Positions 18,106 through 26,070 of a stretch of DNA of 35,284 nt are shown piece after piece; the first letter of the stretch is position 1, and each line of letters starts with the position of its first letter. The notes under the pieces are model-generated. The model was not told where the DNA came from. It saw only the letters and a list, made by a program, of their open reading frames with translations, and ran no database searches. A program made the translations under genes and the position numbers. Source of the stretch: Acidobacteriota bacterium (lineage in GTDB: Bacteria; Acidobacteriota; Vicinamibacteria; Vicinamibacterales; UBA2999); NCBI GenBank assembly GCA_020200025.1, contig JAIVJN010000031.1, positions 1 through 35,284 on the forward strand. Reading direction: 5' to 3'.

Positions 18106-19391
18106 TATTTCTTCTTCTTCTGTGGTTGCGGCTTCTTTGCTTGCCGCCGCGACGGGCTCGGTCCGGATGGCCGGCTCGCTTTGAGCGGTGTCGCCTGTTT
18201 GGCCGCGCGTGTTGCGGCGTCGGCGGCGGCGCTCGACGTCGGGCGTATGGTCGCCCGTTGCGCCTCCGCTTTGAGGCGATCGACGAGGACGCTCCGTTGA
18301 TCGACGAGACGCTTTCGCGGGCGGCGCCCGTTGGCGTGACCCACCGCGTACTCGCAAAACAGAGGGAAGGCGATCGTCGAATCGCAGTATGCGACAACCG
18401 TGTCGGGCAAAACGCCCGGGTTGACCTTGCCCCAGCTCACCGCCTCGGCCGGCGTGGCGCCAGAGAGCCCGCCCCAGACCACCTGGTCGGTCGTGAACTG
18501 AATGAAATAGTCGTTGCCGCCCTTTGGGATGCCGTAGACCTCCCACAACGTCGGCTGTCCCTGCAGATAAAAGTTCTTGGGCGAGCCGCCGCCGAGGATG
18601 ACGCAGCCGTTCTTCTCTCCAGCGAGGATGATGGCGCACACCTCGTTGACGTCTTTGTTCGCATCGATCATGAGGCGACTGCCGTTCATCAGCTCGTGGT
18701 AGGCGATGTTCATCCCGATGGAGCTGTCGCCAGGCGACGAGGTATAGAGCGGCACGCCGTACTTCGCCGCGCTCGCCACGACCGAGTATTCGTCGCAGCC
18801 CGGACGCGTCTCGAGCAAGTGGTTCCCCAGCACGTAGTGGAAGTCGGCCGTCGAGAGGGCGGTGTCGAGCCCGCTCTGCGTGAGAAAGTCGCGGATGAAG
18901 CGATCGGTGTCGAGCAGCACCTGCGCAGGGAAGAGGACGTCGTAGATGCGAATGATGCCGTCTTTGTAGAGCTCGCGATCGTCGACGAACGGGGACCCCC
19001 GGTGCAAGGTGAAGTTCAGCGCGTAATGCAGATCGTGATACAGATTGGCGCCGGTGCTGATGACGAAGTCGACCAGTCCGCGCTCCATCAGCTCGATGAG
19101 GCAGCCGCCCAGACCCGCCGGCGTCAGCGCCCCGGCAACGGTGAGGCCAATGGTCGTGTCGTGGGCCGTGTCCAGCATCTTGTCCGTGTAGATGCGGCAT
19201 GCCTCGCCGAGGCGGGCGGCATTGAACGCCTGAAAGCCTTCGTCGATGAGGCGTCGCACCTCGGCGCCCCCCTGGGGGCGGTAGTAGCGAATCGGCCGGC
19301 CCGAGAGACGAGAACGGGTCGATGAGGAGGAACCGGGCGATCGATGCGGCACAGGAAAGGAGCCTCCGAGGATGTGCCTCAAGGGTAGCAT
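18105..19391 (-). CDS. Deoxyhypusine synthase-like enzyme with Lys/Arg-rich C-terminal tail
   Basis: LVDFVISTGANLYHDLHYALNF, DSSIGMNIAYHELMNGSRL, VILGGGSPKNF, GGLSGATPAEAVSWGKVNP (EAVSWGK motif), VVAYCDSTIAFPL; start uncertain. Confidence 0.82.
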   Translation of the reverse strand: MLPLRHILGGSFPVPHRSPGSSSSTRSRLSGRPIRYYRPQGGAEVRRLIDEGFQAFNAARLGEACRIYTDKMLDTAHDTTIGLTVAGALTPAGLGGCLIELMERGLVDFVISTGANLYHDLHYALNFTLHRGSPFVDDRELYKDGIIRIYDVLFPAQVLLDTDRFIRDFLTQSGLDTALSTADFHYVLGNHLLETRPGCDEYSVVASAAKYGVPLYTSSPGDSSIGMNIAYHELMNGSRLMIDANKDVNEVCAIILAGEKNGCVILGGGSPKNFYLQGQPTLWEVYGIPKGGNDYFIQFTTDQVVWGGLSGATPAEAVSWGKVNPGVLPDTVVAYCDSTIAFPLFCEYAVGHANGRRPRKRLVDQRSVLVDRLKAEAQRATIRPTSSAAADAATRAAKQATPLKASRPSGPSPSRRQAKKPQPQKKKK

Positions 19392-19510
19392 CGCGTAAGC
19401 GCAGGTGGGACGGTCCGGCCCGGTCCGGGTGGTCGGGCGGATTCGGCGGGCGCTTTGGGCAAGCTGTTGACGCTGCTGACGCTCCTTCATGTGTCATCTG
19501 GACCTGACCT

Positions 19511-19557
19511 ACCAGCCCTCTACCCGCCCAACCAGCCCTACCAGCCCTACCAGCCCG
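19511..19557 (-). repeat. 9-bp tandem repeat (ACCAGCCCT)n, C-tract rich; G-quadruplex-type pattern on the minus strand
   Basis: Six CCC tracts with loops of 1-6 nt. Confidence 0.65.
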
Positions 19558-19603
19558 AAAATTAACGTCCGTATGACACACAGCCGATAGAGACGAGACG
19601 CCC

Positions 19604-20977
19604 GTGGACGATCTGATGTTTGCCGCTCGCCGTGCCACCGCCGGGAGCTCTGGCCGTGCAGAGCTCGACATCGACGCACGGTTCCGCACGTTGGTCCAGT
19701 CGCCGCTCCGTGCCGGCCTCCTACGTTTTCTGAGTGCCCGACCGGATGAACGGTACGACCTCGAAGCGCTGATGCAGACGTTCGGTCGCATGCGGCTCGA
19801 CGTGGAGAACTGTCTGCACGAGCTCGTCGAGTTCGGCGTCGTGAGCCGACTGACCGGCGAGCCGCCGGCATATGCCGCGGCTCGCCCTCATCACGAACAC
19901 GCGGCACGGCTGCTCGACACGTTTCTCGAACGTCGCGCGGCGGTCGGCATCGAAGATCGCTCGCCGTCGGTGCAGCGCTTCCGCGAGATGATCGGACGCG
20001 ACGAGAAGATGCTGGCCATCTTCGAGTGGATTCGCACGGCGGCCAAGGCGGACATTGCCGTGCTCATCCTCGGCCCGACCGGCTCGGGCAAAGAGGTCGT
20101 GGCCCGGATGATCCACGAGCTCTCGCGGCGCGGATCGGAGAAATTCCAGGCGGTCAACTGCGCCGCCCTGCCCGACACTCTCTTCGAGTCGGAGATCTTC
20201 GGCTATGAGAAAGGGGCATTCACGGGCGCGCACGATCGCAAGCCGGGTCGCCTCGAGCTCGCCAACGGCGGAACGCTGTTTCTGGACGAGGTCGGCGATC
20301 TCTCACTGGTCGCCCAGGCCAAGCTGCTACGCGTGCTCGAAGAGCGACGCTTCGAGCGGCTTGGCGGCAACACGTCGATCCATGTCGATTTCCGGTTGAT
20401 CTCGGCGACGAATCGTCCTCTCGACCTCTTCGTGCGCGAAAGTCGGTTCCGCGAAGATCTTTATTACCGGATCAACGCGTTCTCCATCCGCCTGCCCTCG
20501 CTGCGCGAGCGCGCCGTGGATATTCCGGTGCTGGCCGGACGGTTTCTGGCGCACTACTGCGCCGCCAACGGGCTGCCGCTCGACGGCAAGGTGTTCTCGC
20601 CGGAGTCGGCCAACCTGCTCGTGCGCTATCACTGGCCGGGGAACATTCGCGAGCTCGAAAGCACCGTGTCACGGGCCGCCCTCTCGGCGCCGGGCCGGAC
20701 CATACGACCGGCCGACATCGAGTTTCTGCACGGAACGGCACCGCCGCCGGAGGAGGTCTCCTCGGCCCGCTTGCCCTCGCTCCGCGACGCCGAGCGGGCG
20801 CACGTCATGCGGGTGCTCGAAGCGGTCGAATGGAACAAGCTCGAAGCCGCACGCGTGCTCGACATCAGCCGCGGCACGCTATATCGCAAGATCGACGAGT
20901 ACGGCCTCGAGCCGTCGGCGGCCGAGGGCCGCCGACGGCCCCGTCGCCCGCCGTCAGTGGAGTCGGGGAACACGTAG
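19604..20977 (+). CDS. Sigma-54-dependent transcriptional activator (AAA+ and Fis-type HTH) with non-receiver N-terminal domain
   Basis: GPTGSGKEVVARMIHELS, FGYEKGAFTGAHDRKPGRLELANGGTLFLDEV, WPGNIRELES, C-term HTH KLEAARVLDISRGTLYRKI; GTG start. Confidence 0.9.
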   Translation: MDDLMFAARRATAGSSGRAELDIDARFRTLVQSPLRAGLLRFLSARPDERYDLEALMQTFGRMRLDVENCLHELVEFGVVSRLTGEPPAYAAARPHHEHAARLLDTFLERRAAVGIEDRSPSVQRFREMIGRDEKMLAIFEWIRTAAKADIAVLILGPTGSGKEVVARMIHELSRRGSEKFQAVNCAALPDTLFESEIFGYEKGAFTGAHDRKPGRLELANGGTLFLDEVGDLSLVAQAKLLRVLEERRFERLGGNTSIHVDFRLISATNRPLDLFVRESRFREDLYYRINAFSIRLPSLRERAVDIPVLAGRFLAHYCAANGLPLDGKVFSPESANLLVRYHWPGNIRELESTVSRAALSAPGRTIRPADIEFLHGTAPPPEEVSSARLPSLRDAERAHVMRVLEAVEWNKLEAARVLDISRGTLYRKIDEYGLEPSAAEGRRRPRRPPSVESGNT

Positions 20978-21091
20978 CCGGTCCGTCTTGCACGAGGATG
21001 CACGGCCCGTTCCTAAAAGAGCAGGACAGGCTTGAGCCGCGATCAGGTCTAGGCTATCCTCGTACTGCTGGGGTTCGGGAGCCCCGAGTAA

Positions 21092-21121
21092 TGCAGTACT
21101 GCACGGTAATGCAGTATTGCA
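21092..21121. promoter_or_regulatory. Two tandem palindromes TGCAGTACTGCA and TGCAGTATTGCA, 18 bp start to start
   Basis: Direct reading; intergenic, upstream of the HD-GYP/GGDEF gene. Confidence 0.55.
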
Positions 21122-21234
21122 CGGCCGTGACTGACCAGCCCTGGCGAGACGTCTGACCGATTGCGGTGTGCGGCGGAGGCGAGTGCCACCGGTGCACACC
21201 GAACGGCGCCACGGTTGTTCAGGAAAGTTGAGGC

Positions 21235-23757
21235 ATGAAGGCACTCCCCCTCGCCGCCCGCCTCTACGTCGGTTTCATCATCGCGATCGGCGCCGCTCTG
21301 CTCGTCGGGCTGGCGCCGCTGGCGCGGGTTGACCGGCCCGATCTTTTCCTCGCGCTGCTGCTGCTGTCGACCGTCACCTCGCCCTTTAAGGTCAGCCTCC
21401 CACTCAGCAAGAGCGGTTCGTCGATGTCGGTATCGTACGCCGTCGACTTCGCCGCGCTCCTCCTGCTCGGTCCTCATGAAGCGATGTTGGTCGCGGTCGC
21501 CAGCGCGTGGAGCCAGTGCACGTTCCGCATGAAGACGCCCAACGCGCCCTACCGCACGCTGTTCAGCATGGCGTGCCTGGCTATTACGGTGCAGATGACG
21601 GGCTTGGTCTATGGCTGGCTCGGCGGCGTGCCTGGTACGCTGGGGCATTCGGTCCCGAACATCGTGCGCTCTGTGGTTGGCGCCGCCACGACCTATTTTG
21701 CGTTCAACACCTGTATGATCGCGGTGGCGATCGCGCTCTCCACGAGGCAATCGTTTTTCAGCGTGTGGAACCAGAACTTCCTGTGGAGCGCGCCCAGTTA
21801 CTTCGTGGGCGCCGGCGCCGCTGCCGCGGCGACGTGGGCCATCGTCGCCTCGGGCGGCGTGTGGCTGGCTCTCCTCGCGGCCGCGCCGCTCTACCTCACG
21901 TATCGAACCTACAAGGTGTACCTTGGCCGTATCGAAGACGAACGCCGGCACGGCTCCGAGATGGCCGACCTGCATCTGGCGACGATCGAGGCGCTGGCCC
22001 TCGCCATCGATGCCAAGGACCAGACGGCGCAGACACACATCCGCCGGGTGCAGGTCTATGCCGCCGGGTTGGCGCGGGCGCTCGGGATGACCGACAACGA
22101 GATCCAGGGTGTGAAGACGGCTGCGCTCCTTCACGACATCGGCAAGCTGGCCGTGCCCGAGCACATCCTGTCGAAGCCGGGACCGCTCACGCAGGAAGAG
22201 TTCCAGAAGATCCGCATCCATCCGCAGGTGGGCGCCGAGATCATCAGTGCCGTGTCGTTCCCGTATCCCGTCGCGCCGCTCATCTTGAGTCACCACGAGC
22301 GGTGGGACGGCAAGGGCTATCCGCAGGGTCTGACCGGCGAGGAGATCCCGCTCGGTGCCCGAATCCTCTCGGTCGTCGACTACTTCGACGCCTTGACGTC
22401 CGATCGTCCGTACCACAAGGCGATGACCCACGACGCCGCGCTCGCGCTCCTCACTCAGGAGTCGAGCCGTGCGCTGGATCCGGCAGTCGTGCAGATGTTC
22501 ATCACGATGCTGCCCGTGCTCGCGGCCGAGGCCGAGAAGCTCGAGGTGGGCCCCACGCGTCGCCTCACGCTCGAATCGACGTCCGATCTCGGACGGCCGG
22601 CGGTCGGCTTCCAGCCCGAGAGCAAGAGCAGCACGGTCTTCGAGGACATCGCGCTCGCCCACCGCGAGATCTACGCCCTTTACGAGATTGCCCAGACGAT
22701 GGGCACCAGCCTCGGCGTCTCCGACACAATGGCGCTCATCTCGTCGAAGTTGAGCAGCCTGGTGCCGTTCTCGTCGTGCGCGCTGTCTCTCTACAACAAC
22801 GAGAGCGACACGTTGCGTTGTCGCTTCGCCACGGGCGTCGAGGCCGACATCATCGGCACGATGATGGTGCGGAGCGGCCAAGGGCTCACCGGCTGGGTGG
22901 CGCGTAACAAACGGCCGCTTGTCAACGCCAGGCCCAGCGCCGATTTCGAAGCCGCCGGGTTCACCGCGCGTGCCACCGGCCTGCAGTCGGCGCTCGTGGC
23001 GCCGCTCGTCTACAACGACCGCTTCATCGGAACGCTGGCGGTCTATCACGCGGAGCCCGATTTCTATACCGACGACCATCGGCGTCTCCTCGATCGGGTG
23101 TGCGAGCAAGCCTCCGCCGTCATCCACAACTCGATCGTCTTCGAGCAGACCCAAGAGGATTCGCTGACCGACGCGCTCACGAGCCTCCCGAACACGCGGT
23201 TCATGTTCATGCACCTGACACGCGAGCTGGCGCGCGCCGAGCGTCTCAAGTCGGAGGTCGCGCTGCTCGTCATGGATCTCGACAACTTCAAGGAGATCAA
23301 TGACAGCTACGGACACCATGTCGGCGACCGCGCCCTGCGCGAGGTGGCTCCGGTCCTCCGCAGCACCATCCGGCCCTACGACATCTGTGTCCGTTACGCG
23401 GGCGACGAGTTCATCGTCGTGCTCGCCGGGTGCGGCATCGAGGAAGCGGAGCGCAAACGCGTCGAGTTGCAGCGCGCCGTGGACGAGCTCGTGTTCGAGG
23501 CGCGGCCGGATCGTCGTCTGCCGATCGCCGTCAGCATCGGCGCCGCGATTTACCCACATGACGGCGAGACGTACGAGGCGCTCCTTGCCACCGCCGACAG
23601 CCGCATGTATCGTGACAAGACGCGGCGCAAGCAGCAGCAGCCGCGGTTGGCGGCCGCTGCCACCGGCACTGACGGCTCTCCTGTTTCCGTCGGTGCGGTG
23701 CCGCTGCCCGAAGTGACCGACATCGATATTCAGCGGGCCGGCATGGGGGTACTCTGA
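21235..23757 (+). CDS. Membrane-associated HD-GYP + GAF + GGDEF protein
   Basis: N-term TM segments; LLHDIGKLAVPEHILSKPG; HHERWDGKGYPQGLTGEEIPLGARILSVVDYFDALTSDRPY; GAF-like middle; YAGDEFIVVLAGC. Confidence 0.9.
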   Translation: MKALPLAARLYVGFIIAIGAALLVGLAPLARVDRPDLFLALLLLSTVTSPFKVSLPLSKSGSSMSVSYAVDFAALLLLGPHEAMLVAVASAWSQCTFRMKTPNAPYRTLFSMACLAITVQMTGLVYGWLGGVPGTLGHSVPNIVRSVVGAATTYFAFNTCMIAVAIALSTRQSFFSVWNQNFLWSAPSYFVGAGAAAAATWAIVASGGVWLALLAAAPLYLTYRTYKVYLGRIEDERRHGSEMADLHLATIEALALAIDAKDQTAQTHIRRVQVYAAGLARALGMTDNEIQGVKTAALLHDIGKLAVPEHILSKPGPLTQEEFQKIRIHPQVGAEIISAVSFPYPVAPLILSHHERWDGKGYPQGLTGEEIPLGARILSVVDYFDALTSDRPYHKAMTHDAALALLTQESSRALDPAVVQMFITMLPVLAAEAEKLEVGPTRRLTLESTSDLGRPAVGFQPESKSSTVFEDIALAHREIYALYEIAQTMGTSLGVSDTMALISSKLSSLVPFSSCALSLYNNESDTLRCRFATGVEADIIGTMMVRSGQGLTGWVARNKRPLVNARPSADFEAAGFTARATGLQSALVAPLVYNDRFIGTLAVYHAEPDFYTDDHRRLLDRVCEQASAVIHNSIVFEQTQEDSLTDALTSLPNTRFMFMHLTRELARAERLKSEVALLVMDLDNFKEINDSYGHHVGDRALREVAPVLRSTIRPYDICVRYAGDEFIVVLAGCGIEEAERKRVELQRAVDELVFEARPDRRLPIAVSIGAAIYPHDGETYEALLATADSRMYRDKTRRKQQQPRLAAAATGTDGSPVSVGAVPLPEVTDIDIQRAGMGVL

Positions 23758-23816
23758 TCAGCGTGTAGAGTTCAAAATGCAGAGAGCCTGTGAATCAATA
23801 GCCGCGAAAGCCACGC

Positions 23817-23857
23817 CCCTCGACTCCGCTCTGGGCGTCCTGAGCAACGTCGAAGGA
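23817..23857. repeat. Imperfect palindrome CCTCGACTCCGCTCTGGGCGTCCTGAGCAACGTCGAAGG
   Basis: Direct reading. Confidence 0.55.
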
Positions 23858-23930
23858 CGATGATCACGAAGAAAGGATATTGAGACCTTCTTCCCTCCGT
23901 GTGCTTCGTCCTTTCGCTGTGCACTGAGAC

Positions 23931-24635
23931 GTGCCGTCCCTCATCCTCACCGCCCGCGACGTCGAACACGCCACCCCTCGCACGCGCATCATTCGGCTGG
24001 CGCTCGACGCTCAGCCGTTCTCCTTCCTCGCTGGTCAAGCGGTGATGGCCGGGCTGCCGATCGGAGCGGTGCGCAAGCCGTACTCGATCGCATCCTCACC
24101 TGCACAAACCGCGCGCGCACGCGAGATTGAGCTGCTCGTGCAGATCGAGGAGACCGACGCCGCCGACCCGCATCTCGACCGGGCCACGCCGGGCACGGCT
24201 GTCGAAATCACAGGGCCCTTCGGCAGCTTCGTGCTCCCTCACACGATTCCCGAGCGGCGGCTGTTCTTTCTTGCCGGCGGCACCGGTATCGCACCGCTCC
24301 GCTCGATGATGTGGGACGGCCTCGAGCGAAACCTCGCCGATCGTGTCGCCGTGGTTTACAGCGCGCGAAGTCCGGAGGAGTTTGCCTACGAGAGCGAGCT
24401 GCGTCGTCTCGCGACCGAGGGGCGGATCGAGTTGCACCTGACGGTCACCCGTGATGTGGTATCCACGTGGGGCGGCCTGCGCGGCCGCATCGATCGCCAG
24501 TTGGTTGCCAGTGTGCTGCGCGAGCCCGTCACCCACTGCGTCGTCTGCGGCCCGCCCGCGCTCGTCGCCGACGCCACCGACCTACTGCGCGATCTGGGCG
24601 TCGACGAGCAGCGTATTCTCACCGAGCGCTACTGA
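23931..24635 (+). CDS. FAD/NAD(P)-binding oxidoreductase (ferredoxin-NADP reductase family)
   Basis: KPYSIASSP, VEITGPFGSFVLP, LFFLAGGTGIAPLRSMMW, CVVCGPPALVADATDLLRDLGV; GTG start. Confidence 0.85.
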   Translation: MPSLILTARDVEHATPRTRIIRLALDAQPFSFLAGQAVMAGLPIGAVRKPYSIASSPAQTARAREIELLVQIEETDAADPHLDRATPGTAVEITGPFGSFVLPHTIPERRLFFLAGGTGIAPLRSMMWDGLERNLADRVAVVYSARSPEEFAYESELRRLATEGRIELHLTVTRDVVSTWGGLRGRIDRQLVASVLREPVTHCVVCGPPALVADATDLLRDLGVDEQRILTERY

Positions 24636-24642
24636 CGAAACA

Positions 24643-24682
24643 CGGAGTCAAGGCAGAAGGCAGAAGGCCTTTTGCCTTTTGC
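24643..24682. terminator. Terminator-like imperfect palindrome (GGCAGAAGGCCTTTTGCC...) between convergent genes
   Basis: Direct reading. Confidence 0.4.
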
Positions 24683-24686
24683 GTCT

Positions 24687-25460
24687 CTACATGCCAATCG
24701 TGTGATAGCCGGCGTCGACCATCAGCACTTCCCCGGTGACGCCACGGCTGGCATCGCTCAGGAAGAAAAGGCTGGCATCACCCACCTCGGCGGCGTCGAT
24801 GTTGCGGCGAAGCGGAGCGCGCTCGCGAGCGATGGTGAGCATCGCCGAGATGCCGCCGATACCAGCCGCGGCCAGGGTCTTGATCGGTCCGGCCGAGACG
24901 GCGTTGACCCGGACGTTGTCCGGCCCGAGATCGGCGGCGAGATAGCGCACCGACGCTTCGAGTGCCGCCTTGGCCACGCCCATCACGTTGTAATTGGGGA
25001 ACACACGCTCGCTGCCCAGGAAGGAGAGCGTGACGATGCTGCCGCCGCCGCGTGCCTGCATCAACGGACGCGTGGCCCGAGCGAGGCCGATGAGCGAGTA
25101 GGCGCTCACGTCGAGGGCGTTCTTGAAGCCTTCGCGCGACGTGTCGCTGAATCGATTGGTCAGCTCGTCGCGCGCGGCGAACGCGACGCCGTGCACGAGG
25201 AAGTCGAGGCCACCGTGCTCGGCCTCGATGCGTTCGGCCACCGTCTGCAAGGCGACATCATCTTGAACGTCGAGCGAGAGCAGCAGCGGACGCGGTGTCA
25301 ACGTGTCGGCGAGCTCGCTGACGTGCTCTTCGAAGCGATCCTGATAGGTGAGAACGAGAGTGGCGCCGGCGGCTGCAGCGCGCTGTGCAATCGCCCACGA
25401 CAGAGACCGCTTGTTGGCAACGCCGACGACGAGACCGATTTTTTGCGCGAGAACGCTCAT
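24687..25460 (-). CDS. fabI: Enoyl-ACP reductase (NADH), FabI-type
   Basis: IGLVVGVANKRSLSWAIAQ, FLVHGVAFAARDEL, YNVMGVAKAALEASVRYLA, SAGPIKTLAAAGI. Confidence 0.88.
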   Translation of the reverse strand: MSVLAQKIGLVVGVANKRSLSWAIAQRAAAAGATLVLTYQDRFEEHVSELADTLTPRPLLLSLDVQDDVALQTVAERIEAEHGGLDFLVHGVAFAARDELTNRFSDTSREGFKNALDVSAYSLIGLARATRPLMQARGGGSIVTLSFLGSERVFPNYNVMGVAKAALEASVRYLAADLGPDNVRVNAVSAGPIKTLAAAGIGGISAMLTIARERAPLRRNIDAAEVGDASLFFLSDASRGVTGEVLMVDAGYHTIGM

Positions 25461-25464
25461 GCAC

Positions 25465-25934
25465 TCAGCGTTTCTTACCGCCACGGCCGCGTCCACCCCG
25501 CCCACGCTCGGCACGATTGCCCGACCAGCCGCCTGGGCCCTGGCTGCGATCGCCGCTGTGGCGGCCGTGTCCCGCGGGGCGCGGTCCACCGAATCTCGAC
25601 GGCCCGCCCGATCCGTGCACCTCGCTTCCGCGGCGCCTGGTGCCGCCGCCACCTTGGCGAGGACCTCCAGGCCGCCATCGTCAGTCACCTGGACGGCGCG
25701 CGGGGGCGGGTGGAGCCCCTCTAGCACTTGGCCGACCAAACCGGGCGACGCTTTCTTACGACGCTGCGGCGGTACCCGCGCTTGTTTGTATTCGTGCTCG
25801 GTGTCGCACGAGGCGCATCGAGTCTGTTGAATCTTGTCCTCGACCATCGCCACGATGGCGTGATCGGTGATGCGGCGCTCACGCGGACAGTAGTCGTCCA
25901 CGACGTCACCAGGCCGAAGCCGGCGTTGCTCCAT
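25465..25934 (-). pseudogene. Zinc-ribbon-like protein with Gly/Arg-rich tail, apparently frameshifted or internally deleted
   Basis: N-term RRLRPGDVVDDYCPRERRI..CASCDTEHEYKQARVP in one frame; GRGGRGRGGKKR* tail (stop 25465-25467) in another frame; the N-term frame reads straight into fabI. Confidence 0.55.
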
Positions 25935-26070
25935 GCATTCCCCCGAAAACGATTCAGATCACTGTCAGGTGGGAAGCTGAACTCGACGGGGCGGTTACCC
26001 CGCAATCGTACAGTTTGATCGATTGAACAGAGACAGTGAGCGCAGGTGCGTGCGAGTGTAGCAAACGGGC

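Noticed and set aside
17671-19791. 706-aa minus-strand ORF as one protein
   Set aside because: Only the last part (DUF5615, from GTG 18105) is coherent; the rest is out of frame with the DHS-like gene.
21080-21234. Possible sigma-54 (-24/-12) promoter before the HD-GYP gene
   Set aside because: GG-to-GC spacing in the candidate is 12 rather than 10 nt and no other match was found.
21049-23559. 836-aa minus-strand ORF opposite the HD-GYP/GGDEF gene
   Set aside because: Antisense shadow ORF typical of high-GC DNA; no recognisable motifs, while the plus strand has clear domains.
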